Origin: Meira nashicola
Lineage: Eukaryota; Basidiomycota; Exobasidiomycetes; Exobasidiales; Brachybasidiaceae
NCBI GenBank assembly: GCA_001600355.1
Contig: BCJU01000001.1
Location: 3,369,178 to 3,433,177 of the forward strand
DNA length: 64,000 nt
Direction: 5' to 3'
Shown here: positions 10,342 to 20,801 of the stretch, piece after piece
How positions within the stretch are numbered: position 1 is the first letter of the stretch
Layout of the letters: every line of letters begins with the position of its first letter
Notes under the pieces: generated by a model
What the model saw: the letters and a program-made list of their open reading frames with translations, nothing else
Told to the model about the DNA's origin: nothing
The model's database searches: none
Program-made: the position numbers and the translations under genes

Positions 10342-11130
10342 ATTCCCCTTTTTTTTCAATCGGATCGAGTGATAGGAGACATTGAGACAAATCAACTTGT
10401 TTTCATTTGATGTACTTGATTTTTGAAGTGCGCGGAATGACAACTATTTCCAATCCAGACAAAACATTTCCGGTCCTGTTTATCCGGTTCAAAGAAAAGT
10501 TTGCTTACAAAATCAAGCTGACAAACTGTGTGTATTCGCACGATAGCTTTGGTTAATTTTCTATTGCCCGCTATGAAAAACTTTTCGACACAAGATATGG
10601 ACTCGTTCGAAATGTTGTCACAAGGCAGGAACGAATTCAGTCAAGCTATTTTGGGTAAATCAAAGGAAAAAAGAGGAAGGAGAAGGAAGGTCATCTGCTC
10701 AAATGAATCGGAATTTTAATTGTGTTCCACCTCATAAACTTTCTTATTTTTCTTCATGACGGCTTTTACGCCAACGCCTCTCAAGTAATTTATTCGTTCT
10801 CGTGTCTTTTTGCCCCCCTTCCTTGATTGACCAAGTAAAGCGTTTAAATCCTAGGACCGGAGTGTTTTTATTAGGCGCACGCACATGTGGCACAAATTAG
10901 ACAATCTTCGGTCCCGCAATTCGTGCTTCATACACACAAGACTTGAAAATGACTTGGCGAAATTCACATGACAGAATTAAATGTTGTTATTGAAGTTATA
11001 GTAGTATCCTCTGCCGCTATTCTTTCCCCCAAAAACTATCATCATCATCAACAATATCAACAACATCATCGAAAGGCTTACTCATGAGCATTGCCAAAGA
11101 ACACCTGACCCATCTTTTTACATTAACAAG
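10342..11130. other. Intergenic region upstream of G-alpha gene
   Basis: 789 bp with no supported gene. A run of CAUCAUC/CAACA-type trinucleotides at about 11040-11075 lies in the likely 5' leader of the G-alpha gene. Confidence 0.5.
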
Positions 11131-12204
11131 ATGGGAAATTGTAATTCAGTGATAAGCGTAACGGGAACGCCTGAATTATTACGATCAAGAGAATTGGATA
11201 AATGCATTCGAGCAGACGAAAAGCAATTATCAAAAGAAGCAAGATTATTATTATTAGGAGCAGGTGATAGTGGAAAATCAACAATGTTAAAATCTATGAG
11301 AATAATTCATTCAGTTCATTTTGCTCCATTAGAAATTGAACATTTTCGAAGGTTAATCTTTACCAATTTGATTGATGGAATACGATCTGTTTTGGATTTT
11401 ATGGAAGATTCAAATTTACGATTCGCAAATGAAGAAAATATAAAAAATATACCTTTTATCGTTGCAAGGATTGAACTCTCAGGTGATGAATGTTATCCTA
11501 CGGAATATTATCAAATTTTAAGACAGCTTTGGGAAGATGGAAATGTGAAAAAAGCTATCGAGGACGGTCATCAGGCTGCCATTCCGGAAAATTTATCATA
11601 TTATTTCAGTCATTTAGACAGATTGTTTGGAGAAGATTTTGTTCCAACAAATCAAGATATTTTACATTGTAGAAATAAAACGACGGGAATATCCGAAACT
11701 CAATTTCCAGTTAAAGATCGAATTTATCGAATCTTTGACGTCGGAGGACAAAGATCAGAAAGAAAGAAATGGATTCATTGTTTTGAAAATGTAACTGCAG
11801 TTTTCTTTATAGTTGCAATTTCAGGTTACGATTGTTGTTTATCAGAAGATCGTGAATCAAATCAAATGCAAGAAAGTTTAAATTTATTTGGTTCAATTTG
11901 CAATTCACCTTGGTTTACTAGAACTTCAATGATTTTATTTTTAAACAAGATGGATATCTTTAAACAAAGGATTGAAAAAAGTCCAATAAGAACTCATTTT
12001 CCCGATTTTCAAGGTCCAGAAGGCGATTTGGAAAAAGCAAAAATATTTTTCAAAAGTAAATTCTTACGTCTAAATCGATCAAAAACCAAGGAAATCTATG
12101 CAAATTATACAAATGCAACCGATACGGATTTATTGAAAGTGGTAATGTCTTCAGTTAACGATATCATCCTTTCTAACAATATGAGAGGAGGAGGATTACT
12201 GTGA
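11131..12204 (+). CDS. Heterotrimeric G-protein alpha subunit, divergent
   Basis: A 357-residue intronless protein matching G-alpha along its length. MGNC gives N-terminal myristoylation (Gly2) and palmitoylation (Cys4) sites. The P-loop reads GAGDSGKST, with Asp for the usual Glu. Switch I is CRNKTTGI and keeps the catalytic Arg. Switch II is DVGGQRSERKKW. The guanine-specificity motif is NKMD. The TCAT box is altered to TNATDT, and the C-terminus is MRGGGLL. It would couple seven-helix receptors to cAMP or MAPK signalling at the plasma membrane. The P-loop and TCAT substitutions suggest one of the less conserved fungal G-alpha paralogues rather than the core Gpa gene. Codon use is noticeably A/T-ending. 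It is convergent with the decarboxylase gene, with 110 bp between the stops. Confidence 0.88.
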   Translation: MGNCNSVISVTGTPELLRSRELDKCIRADEKQLSKEARLLLLGAGDSGKSTMLKSMRIIHSVHFAPLEIEHFRRLIFTNLIDGIRSVLDFMEDSNLRFANEENIKNIPFIVARIELSGDECYPTEYYQILRQLWEDGNVKKAIEDGHQAAIPENLSYYFSHLDRLFGEDFVPTNQDILHCRNKTTGISETQFPVKDRIYRIFDVGGQRSERKKWIHCFENVTAVFFIVAISGYDCCLSEDRESNQMQESLNLFGSICNSPWFTRTSMILFLNKMDIFKQRIEKSPIRTHFPDFQGPEGDLEKAKIFFKSKFLRLNRSKTKEIYANYTNATDTDLLKVVMSSVNDIILSNNMRGGGLL

Positions 12205-12314
12205 CCCATTGTTGTTCATCTATCAACATTTAAATGTATTTGCATCATGACCTATACATATCGTTAGTGCGTTTATAAACATCTTTCTATACATTTTTCT
12301 CTCCTCGAAAATAA

Positions 12315-15300
12315 TCATTGCGATTCATCTGCTTCTATTTTGACTTGAACGCCTTGTTCTACACTATTCGTATTTCTTCCGATTCGCATTCCAACTCGAA
12401 CCAGCGTTTCGATTGCTTTTTCGGAATTTTGTATTAAATCTTCATCAAATTGAACTCGACCTTGTTCAAAGACCATGACAAGAGTACTTCCACCAAAGGC
12501 AAAATAACCCATCTCTTGACCACGTTTAACATGATCACCTTCTTTTACGCTCATGATAGTAGATCCAACCATCATTGCACCAATACAAACGCAATAAAAT
12601 AATCCAAATTCTTTACTGTGAAACGGAACGATTACACGCACATTTTCACCGTAAACGTCAATCGCACTTCGGATCGCCATAGGATTGACAGTGTAATATT
12701 GTCCTTCAATTGTAGTAATCTTTCCAACTACTGCATCTGCTGGACAATGGAAACGATGATAATCTTGTGGAGCTAAACGAAAGATGGAAAGGCCACCTCC
12801 GTTACGATAAGAATCCAAGTCATGCTTTGATCCCAAAAATCCATTACCCAACAATCGTTCTATGGTAAATTCTCGTCCTTTGATCCAAATTTGCGTAGCT
12901 GCTTCAACCGTATTGAAAGCCATAAATCGACAATCGGCAGCACTGACCAAAGTGTTGGGATCTTCAGCATCATCAACAGGTCTAGCATCCTCTTTGAGCT
13001 TGCGATAGAAGAATTCGTTGAATGTTTTGAAACTATCTAATGGTTCTCGTACTTCGCTTGTGTTTAAAGAATGAAATTCGATAAAGTGTGGAATTTCTCG
13101 AGCTGAAGCGGGAGAATTGAATTTTGCACCTTGTTTTACACTCATATTTTTCAACATTCTTCGAATCCTAGCACCTTCCATGCGTGATCTTGCGCCTTTA
13201 TAGAGTAAACGAATACCTAGCCGTACATATACTTGCATCTTTTCTTCCAACATTTCACCTGTTTGACGATCTTGTACGATAATATTTGCGCTATTGGCAC
13301 CTAATTGATATTGACCTTGACTAATTTTACTAATCACTTTTGTAACCCATTTACGATGAGCTTGCATTGCTGTAACGTAATTTCCTACCATCATTGAATC
13401 AACCCTTCTCCAATCTTGACTTGCACAAACGGCTAAATGTGTAACGATGTCCACTTCTGCTTTTTTACTCAATCTTGGCATTCTACACATCGGACAACTC
13501 TTTAACATAATCACTCGTTCCACTTGTCCTTCTTCAGATTGTGATGTATCTTTACTACTTTCAAATGCATCAGTAGAATGACCTGGAATTCGTGTAGAAG
13601 AAGTACTTGATGAAGTTGCGGTACTAAAAACAGATAATTTAGATTCATCATGTGTGACTTGCCTTGCAAATGTACCACGAGAAGATTGTAATGCATCCAT
13701 AGTCGCAGGCGTTGTTGTATGGCCTTGAGCAGCGAGCTCTTTCTCTGTCGCTGAAGGTGCCTGAGGTCCGGCAAAGTCATTTGAAGAAGTCAAAGTGAGC
13801 ATTTCACCTTGCAAACCGCTCTCGATACTCGGTGTATGTGCGCCATTGCCAGAATCGAGAGAAGAGGCATTGATCGAATCCAAGCCACCAAATGCAGTAG
13901 CTTGATCGACGACTCGCTTTTGACTATTTGGTTTAACAATCTCCGCTTCCAGAGCGCTAATTGCTTCATCGATGGTCAATTCGTCACCTTCTTCTCCGTT
14001 TTTATCAAATCTGCTGAACCATGCTTCGATCGTTTGAGGTGTTAATGTACTTCCTAAACTGTCCAACATGGACATTATTTCCAATATACTCAATGTTCCA
14101 CTATCGTTCGAATCATATTGATGAATCAATTGACGCCAGAATCTCTGTCTCAGAGCAGCATAAGGCGTAAAGCGAGCTTGAACGGTCAAAATTGGAGCAT
14201 GCTTTCCAAGATTCTTTGTCGATCCATCTTCACGACGGATGAGTGGAAGTTCAAATCTTGTCATTTCCGGTTGAGTGACTTCATCACTACTATAAAGACC
14301 TGTATCAGCATTTGGTTTTGGAGCATTTTCCACTAGATCGCTGATATGCAATTCAGTCTCGCCGACATAGTCATTAGAGGATAATTTATCCCAATCATAA
14401 ATGGCTAGTTTAGTCACATAATTCGCTTCATGTCTTCTGACATGGAACAGTAACTTTTCATCCCAAGTTGGGTTGAGGGAATGTCGTACGACACGCGTTC
14501 GAAAGATTCTCTGACCAAAGCTGACAATCACAAATGCATCCATATCGAATGAAGTTCCAAGACTATTTTTCCATTTGGGTAAATCTTTTGCTCGTTTAAC
14601 TTCTAATTGAACAATACCAATAATATCACGCCCTTGTTCTGCCTTGAATGCGAAATCTTGTCTCCTTTGACGCTCTTCTCTTCGTTTCATTCTACGTTCC
14701 TTTCTGCCAACTTTGGTTGTGCTTGCATCTAGTTGTGAGGTATCTCTCTTGCGACGGCGAACACCGATTCTACGTTTACGTCTTTGTGACGTTGAAGGTG
14801 AAGCATCTCCTATAGAACCTTCATCAGCAACATCACTTGTTGTACCGCTAATTGGTGTTGCAGTACCAGCCATAGGATCTTGATGAAGATAAGAGCGAGA
14901 TTTGCGCAAAGAAGCAGGTAAGAATCTTCTTCGTTGTTTTTGTATTTCTGTTGCGGCATGACTTGAGCTGAAAGCCTCTGAATCGGTATGCACTGTTTGT
15001 TCTTCTGCTTTCTGAGCCTCGGAAGATTGGCCGGACGATCTATGTTTGCCATGATGATGACGATGATGCGGGACTTTTTGATGGATTGGAACGTTTGCCG
15101 CACTTTGATCAGTTTCATATGGATCATCTGTTTCAGTGGTTGCTGTATCACCTTCATCGGAAGTTACACTGCGACTATCTTCATCATCTGACAGTAACTC
15201 TTCTTGTAATTCTTCTTCTTCTTCACTATCACTACTCAAACCATCATCAACAAATGCTTCAGTCGGTCCAGCTGTTCCAACAGATTGATCAGCAGGTATA

Positions 15301-16487
15301 GAACGAATACCCAAGCCAGCAATTCGTGAATGAGCTTCGAGCAATCGAACGTAAAGATCATCAGTTGATTCAAATTGTGAGCTTGTAGGTATAAATCCGA
15401 TCTTGACAATCACTTCTCCGCTAACTTTTGCATTTCTTCTTGTAGATACGAGTGGAATTGCGATTGGCTCACTATGTGTCCAATCTGCACTCTTTCCTTC
15501 GGGAATCCAATCATTAATCAAAAGACTGCATTCGCCCATATAATCATTCCCGCTCCATTTATCCTTATCCCAACAAACAAATTCAATCGCGCTTACAGCA
15601 TGTTGTTCAGATTTACCTCCTCTTCCAAGTGTAGCACTACCTGCAGGTGCATGACCGTTTTGCATTTGTTGATTCTTTCCTAATCGTAAAGGACGAGGTC
15701 TACCGTTTTTGCGTACAGAATTTCCTCCACGTTTTACTACACGACCTGTTGCCATTGCACCTCTAGCAGACATACGTACTGGTGCGATCAATAAACGTCC
15801 AGTAGCTGCAGAAATTTTGCGTACATTAGATGGTCTTTGAGTTGTGGCAGGCGTGATTGTTTCGGTTGTTGGAATGGATAATAAATTATTAGAAGAAGAG
15901 GCAAGAGGATGTTCAGCTGGTGTTTGTGTACCAGATTTTGAAGATGTTGCATGATCGATTGCAACAATACTTTCTTCCGATTCTGTCGTATCAGCTTGTA
16001 GCCATTCTTTTGTGATATCCCAATCGAACGATGCTTCTCCATCTTTCCATTCAGGATCCAAGGTTTTTGAACGAACAGGTGTAATTCGACGATAATGATG
16101 TCTATCGCGTGAATTTGGAGGTGCTCCAGGTAAGTTTATGATGAAAAAAGGATCTGATAATCCATTTCGATCTTTACCAGTCAAAGCATGTGCCCCAAAT
16201 ATTTGCACTCTTAATTTTCCCAAGATGTTTTTCTGACTATCTAAATTTGATCCTGATTGCTTTCCCATATTTGCATTTGATGCTTTTGGACTCAACCTTT
16301 GAATATCTTCTTGTGTTTGTGATGATTGAGAAACTTGTGGTGCAGCAACAGGAACAGGAGGAGGAGGAGGAGAAGGGCTTGTAGATTTATCTCCTGATGT
16401 TGTTGCAAAAGTAGCCCCTTCTGCTGTACCATCAATCGTTACCTCCTCCAAACCAGGCGAACGCCTATGCCAAGGTATAGACGGCAT
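12315..16487 (-). CDS. PSD2: Phosphatidylserine decarboxylase, Psd2 type with two C2 domains and EF-hand
   Basis: Converts phosphatidylserine to phosphatidylethanolamine in Golgi/endosomal membranes. The 1390-residue protein has a C2 domain that starts near residue 92 (LRVQIFGAHALTGKDRNG) and finishes near 340 after an insertion of over 100 residues. A Ser/acidic and then a basic linker follow. A second C2 domain lies at about 622-740 and an EF-hand-like region at about 784-850. The catalytic domain runs from about 1156, with the self-cleavage GGST motif near 1330; its Ser becomes the pyruvoyl group. GGST, rather than LGST, is typical of Psd2-type enzymes. The open frame reaches 16574 but begins there with GTG; the first ATG is at 16487, so that start is used. 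Confidence 0.9.
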   Translation of the reverse strand: MPSIPWHRRSPGLEEVTIDGTAEGATFATTSGDKSTSPSPPPPPVPVAAPQVSQSSQTQEDIQRLSPKASNANMGKQSGSNLDSQKNILGKLRVQIFGAHALTGKDRNGLSDPFFIINLPGAPPNSRDRHHYRRITPVRSKTLDPEWKDGEASFDWDITKEWLQADTTESEESIVAIDHATSSKSGTQTPAEHPLASSSNNLLSIPTTETITPATTQRPSNVRKISAATGRLLIAPVRMSARGAMATGRVVKRGGNSVRKNGRPRPLRLGKNQQMQNGHAPAGSATLGRGGKSEQHAVSAIEFVCWDKDKWSGNDYMGECSLLINDWIPEGKSADWTHSEPIAIPLVSTRRNAKVSGEVIVKIGFIPTSSQFESTDDLYVRLLEAHSRIAGLGIRSIPADQSVGTAGPTEAFVDDGLSSDSEEEEELQEELLSDDEDSRSVTSDEGDTATTETDDPYETDQSAANVPIHQKVPHHRHHHGKHRSSGQSSEAQKAEEQTVHTDSEAFSSSHAATEIQKQRRRFLPASLRKSRSYLHQDPMAGTATPISGTTSDVADEGSIGDASPSTSQRRKRRIGVRRRKRDTSQLDASTTKVGRKERRMKRREERQRRQDFAFKAEQGRDIIGIVQLEVKRAKDLPKWKNSLGTSFDMDAFVIVSFGQRIFRTRVVRHSLNPTWDEKLLFHVRRHEANYVTKLAIYDWDKLSSNDYVGETELHISDLVENAPKPNADTGLYSSDEVTQPEMTRFELPLIRREDGSTKNLGKHAPILTVQARFTPYAALRQRFWRQLIHQYDSNDSGTLSILEIMSMLDSLGSTLTPQTIEAWFSRFDKNGEEGDELTIDEAISALEAEIVKPNSQKRVVDQATAFGGLDSINASSLDSGNGAHTPSIESGLQGEMLTLTSSNDFAGPQAPSATEKELAAQGHTTTPATMDALQSSRGTFARQVTHDESKLSVFSTATSSSTSSTRIPGHSTDAFESSKDTSQSEEGQVERVIMLKSCPMCRMPRLSKKAEVDIVTHLAVCASQDWRRVDSMMVGNYVTAMQAHRKWVTKVISKISQGQYQLGANSANIIVQDRQTGEMLEEKMQVYVRLGIRLLYKGARSRMEGARIRRMLKNMSVKQGAKFNSPASAREIPHFIEFHSLNTSEVREPLDSFKTFNEFFYRKLKEDARPVDDAEDPNTLVSAADCRFMAFNTVEAATQIWIKGREFTIERLLGNGFLGSKHDLDSYRNGGGLSIFRLAPQDYHRFHCPADAVVGKITTIEGQYYTVNPMAIRSAIDVYGENVRVIVPFHSKEFGLFYCVCIGAMMVGSTIMSVKEGDHVKRGQEMGYFAFGGSTLVMVFEQGRVQFDEDLIQNSEKAIETLVRVGMRIGRNTNSVEQGVQVKIEADESQ

Positions 16488-16951
16488 CTTTGAATGATGC
16501 TTTGAATGAAAAGGCGACGGGGCGAATGAATTGATCGTATGGTCGTGTGACGTTAAGTTTGTTGAATTATTCACCGCATTTTTACTTAGGCTCCTTTATT
16601 GATTCAAAAAGGCTGTGTGGTATGTATGTACATACATCATGCACTGTAATCGGGATGTGTAACACGGATCACTTTCAATCCTTCCATCATGTGGATCACT
16701 TGGGCGGAATTCTTAAAACTGACCGGATACAGGTACCGAGCCGAGCCAAAGCAAAAAAGCTCTTAAGAATGTCAGAAGAAATACATAAATCTCCGGCTCT
16801 GCTTAAAACAAACGTGTGCGGAATTCAAAAGCGGGGCAGGCTGGGACACACAATAGACTAGGGAAGAGACCTACATGGGCGTGCGGGCCTTAAAATGCAT
16901 GCCTAAAACGCATGCGTACGTTCAACAAAACAAAAAAAGAACAACACAACA

Positions 16952-17039
<88 letters not shown>

Positions 17040-17119
17040 NNNNNNNNNNNNNNNNNNNNNNNNNNNNNNNNNNNNNNNNNNNNNNNNNNNNNNNNNNNNN
17101 NNNNNNNNNNNNNNNNNNN

Positions 17120-17193
<74 letters not shown>

Positions 17194-17326
17194 CGCTTTA
17201 GCATTCATTCAGCCCAAGCGTTTTAGCGTTGCAAATCTTACATTCATTCTTGTCGACGGTAATCCGAAAAGCAAAAAGAGAAAGCGTGATGACAAGAAGG
17301 CGAAATTTTCTTGTTAGGTAACCAAA
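16488..17326. other. Intergenic region with microsatellite and assembly gap
   Basis: 839 bp between the decarboxylase (minus) and the acetyltransferase (plus). Apart from the (AC)n tract and run of N listed separately, I see nothing gene-like. Confidence 0.6.
16956..17189. repeat. (AC)n microsatellite interrupted by 80 unknown bases
   Basis: Perfect AC dinucleotides flank a run of 80 N at 17040-17119: about 84 bp on the left and 70 bp on the right. The assembler probably failed to cross the repeat, so the true length is unknown. Alternating purine-pyrimidine sequence of this kind can adopt Z-DNA. Six-frame translations of it (Thr-His, Val-Cys) are meaningless. Confidence 0.98.
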
Positions 17327-18201
17327 ATGAGAATCAACGAATCGACAGTATTGTTGGGTGACAATGTAGCATTAGTTCCTTACAGGTGAGTAGTAATGGC
17401 TGGTGCGTATTTCTATCAATAAAGCATCTACTCATCTCCTCATATGACAATATAAATAATTTTCAGAAAAGAGCATGTTCTTACTTATCATGAATGGATG
17501 AAAGATGAACAAATACAACAACAAACGGCATCAGAGCCATTAACGTTAGAGGAAGAGTACGAAATGCAAAGAACATGGCACACAGATGATGATAGTAAGT
17601 GTCGTGCGCAGTAAGGATGCCGATTGTATGCTGACCAGGTTTTCATATTAGAGCTCACATTCATCATTTTAGCAAGACAGAAAGATCGGATAGGCATTGC
17701 GGAGGAAGATATCAATAGCGTATTGTCAACTTCTTCAATGGCAGGTGATGTGAATTTGTTCATTTCTGAACGACATGTAGATACAGAAGACGAGGCTCCA
17801 CTTGATGCTGAATTGGAGGTCATGATAGCAGGTGAGTGGTGGTGAATCATACGAGTATCTCAAAAAAAGTCTAACACTGCCACAATCAATCTCCTACAGA
17901 GCCAGAACATAGACGGAAAGGATTGGGAAAAGAAGCATTAAAGTTGCTGATTCATTATGCTTGCAACACACAAACACCCTCACAATCTACAGTAAAGTAT
18001 CGCCTCCCTTTGCCGATTGATGCATTTGTTGCCAAAGTTGGACTCGATAATAATCCTTCTAGAGCTCTATTCGAACGATTAAAGTTCACTGAAGTAGGAA
18101 GGAGTGAGATTTGGAAAGAAGCAGAATTGCGTCCAACTAATGGACAAGAGCCACTATCACAATCTCCTTTAGCCATTCTCACTTGGCCTATGAATGAGTA
18201 A
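17327..18201 (+). CDS. GNAT acetyltransferase, NAT9-like
   Basis: Four exons: 17327-17385, 17467-17594, 17673-17831 and 17900-18201. All introns are GT...AG and 68-81 bp long, and the product is 215 residues. The start MRINESTVLLGDNVALVPYR and the later TASEPLTLEEEYEMQRTW closely follow NAT9 (N-acetyltransferase 9) proteins. The acetyl-CoA binding loop is EHRRKGLGKEAL, the R-x-x-G-x-G/A motif. A C-terminal LFERLKFTEVGRSE segment is also typical of GNATs. NAT9 relatives acetylate protein N-termini or tubulin in animals; the fungal substrate is not known. Frame is kept at every junction, which supports the model. Confidence 0.82.
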
Positions 18202-18342
18202 AAATATGTAAACTTTCATATACCCATGCTAAATATACAGTATCCGCATTTGAGAAGACGAGACGAGAGTGAATGATAGTGTACAAGTGTGTGTGTGTGT
18301 GAAAAGACTGCGAAGTTTGTCCCGATGTGCATTCATTCGACA

Positions 18343-18650
18343 CTAGCGGATACGTTCAAAATAGTTCGATCTTCCCATTACCACGACTGATAGATCCATT
18401 AGCTGAAGGAGGACAGGGTAAGATATGATTCGATTATCAGTTTCTTCAACAAATACATCCTTATCCGCTTTTGGCAATCTCGCAAACTCACCCATTCTCC
18501 CGTTTCCAAGTAAACCCTAACCAAATTTCGTAAATCTTTGTTGGGTAATCTACGTACGGCGGGCGTTAGACCTGTACTACGTTTGATTCCACTCAAAGCA
18601 ACACTGATGATAACAGCATCGATCATTAAATGAAAAAATCTGCCAAACAT
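18343..18650 (-). CDS. DUF1748 small protein, probably mitochondrial
   Basis: Two exons: 18650-18492 and 18402-18343, the latter after an 89-bp GTGAGT...CTTCAG intron. The product is 72 residues. It starts MFGRFFHLMIDAVIISVALS, a hydrophobic helix, and continues with GIKRSTGLTP and a YLETGEW segment; exon 2 adds a short tail ending NYFERIR. The MFGRFFHL-D and GIKRSTGLTP motifs are characteristic of the fungal DUF1748 family. Family members are tiny proteins found in mitochondrial preparations, and a role in respiratory-chain assembly has been proposed for a yeast member; I am not certain of that assignment. The unspliced frame would give an unrelated tail, so splicing is preferred. Confidence 0.75.
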
Positions 18651-19562
18651 TTTTTGTTTTTGTTTCTGAGAGTGAGTGTATGCACACTTTCAAAGCTTGT
18701 AGATAAGTTTGTTTATTATATGTACGCTATTCCTTTTTGGGAAATAGAAAACTGCGGCAGTAAATTTGAGTTAAAAGAGAATCGATGATGGTTTTCATGA
18801 AAGAAAAGAGGGGACCTGGTCTGAACGGAATCAAATCTTTGATCGTGCATGGGGCACATCGTACAGATTATTATTTTTGTTGCTTATCGCCCCGCGGCTT
18901 ATGTATGCTGCTAATGCATACAGGGCCAGGGTGCTTGCTTACATATTCATACGCGCTGCGCCAGGCATATCGTGTCACTTTTGTATGTGTGTGTGTGCAT
19001 ATGTAACGCGTACACGCACGCTACGCCCTACACGCGTAAATGAGCATTGTTAGACCAACACAAAGTTTTCATCCGTGAAGATTTTAAAAAATCTGATGAC
19101 GATGAATTTGAATGAATGCATGCATGCAAGAAGCAAAGGTATAGTGCAGTTTATCAAAAATAAAGATGCATAGTGACAGCTGTCAAAAGAGATGCATCAC
19201 TGCAGATGTCAAAATGATTTGAATTTAGGGATATAGACAGTGATACGGATATAAAGATTTAAAATTGAGTTTACTTCCGCTTTATCGATTAGTAAAAAGA
19301 GTATCGAAATCGAACTTTTAAAAGTTTAAACTTATGAGATGCCTATCCGCAAATTACCTTTTCCGTAAAATGATGAAGCGGAACTTTATTGTCATTGAGA
19401 AAGAGAGATCAATATAAACATATGATGTTCAAGTTTTTTCGTCAACCCGACCCATTTTCTAAACAACATCTACTATTGTTATATTTCATTCGATCTTAAC
19501 AATCAGTTATCTTTTATTCCAATTATCCAACTTTATCATCATCATCAATTTTCATTTTCAAA
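18651..19562. other. Intergenic region upstream of orphan gene
   Basis: 912 bp between divergent genes. It contains two ACGCGT hexamers (19006-19011 and 19032-19037), short GT runs, and a pyrimidine-rich leader with ATCATCATC just before 19563. No gene or RNA recognised. Confidence 0.5.
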
Positions 19563-20801
19563 ATGAACAAATCAATTAAACTTTTTTCAAAGTTGAAAAA
19601 GTTTTCTTTCAAATTTGACGTCAATGAAGACCGAAAAGATTCCGGAGTGATTCTTTCGCCACCACGACCATTTCAAAGTGATAACAAACATGAAAATGAA
19701 CAATCTTCAATCAGTACTCGCTCTTCAAGCTTTTTTTCAAGTTTGAGTAGCATCAAAAGTAAAACATTCAAAACGAAACTTGAACCAGTTGATCCTGATA
19801 GAAGTCCTTATTTCATCCAAACATGGTGGGATCCTCCTATGGTTGGCGATAACTCAAAATGCAAAACAGCAAGTCCACGTACAAAACCACTTCATCTTGT
19901 TCCATATTTACCTCCGATTTGGGTTGATGAAGAAATTGAAGAAATTTTAGTCAATGATGAAGAAGTGAATATTCCAATCATTATTACAATGCCTGATGAT
20001 GACGAACAAGATATCTCACAAAATCAATCAATTCCTCTTCAAGATTCAAACTTTCTCACCGTACCAACAGAAACAACAATTTTAATTCGCACATCCAAAC
20101 CACCAAAAAAATCAAAAAACCATTCTTGCAAAGTAAGATTTCAACTAGGAGCAAGAATTGATCCATACGAAGATTGCTTATTAAACTTTCAACATTCAGT
20201 TCACACAAAACGTCATCATTGCCATAAAGAAGGTTGTCAACATGTTCGATTCACCTTAGAAGGAAATGAAAGGGAAGTAATTGAAAACACAGAACCAAAA
20301 ACACCTAAACATAAAATCAATCACGAATTAACATCTTGTCTTAAACAAACACAAGAACGAAAACAACTAAAAAGTATCTTACGCAAAAACAAACAATCAT
20401 CATCTCGACACAAACAAGTCTCTTTCGATCAACACCTTACCAAACATATCGTTGATAGACATATCGAATGGAATAAAAACGTTTACTACAGCCGAACAAT
20501 AAGAAGAATTGACAGAGAAATTAGATTGGAAAAAAGACGTCAATTCATCTTAACAAAACCGATCGAAAAATGGATTGATGTTATCGAACAAGATGAAGGT
20601 TTACCAAGAGATGGAGAAGATAACGAAGAAGAATATAATGATGATAACAATCATTCACAAAACCTTCAGTTCACAAAATTCTTAGTTCCTCTTTCACAAC
20701 ATGAACAACGTTTTATCAAACAAAGAAATTCACATTCTCTCATGGAACAATTCAACTTTATCATGACATCACTAAACAAACACTGCAATCATGGACTTTG
20801 A
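19563..20801 (+). CDS. Orphan basic protein with candidate PP1-docking motifs
   Basis: A 412-residue intronless protein that I do not recognise. The N-terminal 70 residues are basic and Ser/Phe-rich, the middle is acidic (DEEIEEIL, DDDEQD), and residues 180-340 are basic. Two short motifs stand out: SILR at 271-274 and KQVSF at 284-288, matching the SILK ([GS]IL[RK]) and RVxF ([RK]-x0-1-[VI]-x-[FW]) docking motifs of protein phosphatase 1 partners, in the usual order. A second RVxF match, KVRF, lies at 190-193. A His/Cys cluster (HHCHKEGCQH, 218-227) could bind metal. No signal peptide or membrane segment is seen. Codon use is A-rich. A PP1-regulatory role is inference from motifs only. Confidence 0.6.
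   Translation: MNKSIKLFSKLKKFSFKFDVNEDRKDSGVILSPPRPFQSDNKHENEQSSISTRSSSFFSSLSSIKSKTFKTKLEPVDPDRSPYFIQTWWDPPMVGDNSKCKTASPRTKPLHLVPYLPPIWVDEEIEEILVNDEEVNIPIIITMPDDDEQDISQNQSIPLQDSNFLTVPTETTILIRTSKPPKKSKNHSCKVRFQLGARIDPYEDCLLNFQHSVHTKRHHCHKEGCQHVRFTLEGNEREVIENTEPKTPKHKINHELTSCLKQTQERKQLKSILRKNKQSSSRHKQVSFDQHLTKHIVDRHIEWNKNVYYSRTIRRIDREIRLEKRRQFILTKPIEKWIDVIEQDEGLPRDGEDNEEEYNDDNNHSQNLQFTKFLVPLSQHEQRFIKQRNSHSLMEQFNFIMTSLNKHCNHGL

Noticed and set aside
16488..16574. Longer N-terminus of the phosphatidylserine decarboxylase
   Set aside because: The frame begins with GTG at 16574; the first ATG is at 16487.
16875..17226. Several open frames of Thr-His or Val-Cys repeats
   Set aside because: They are translations of the (AC)n repeat and the run of N.
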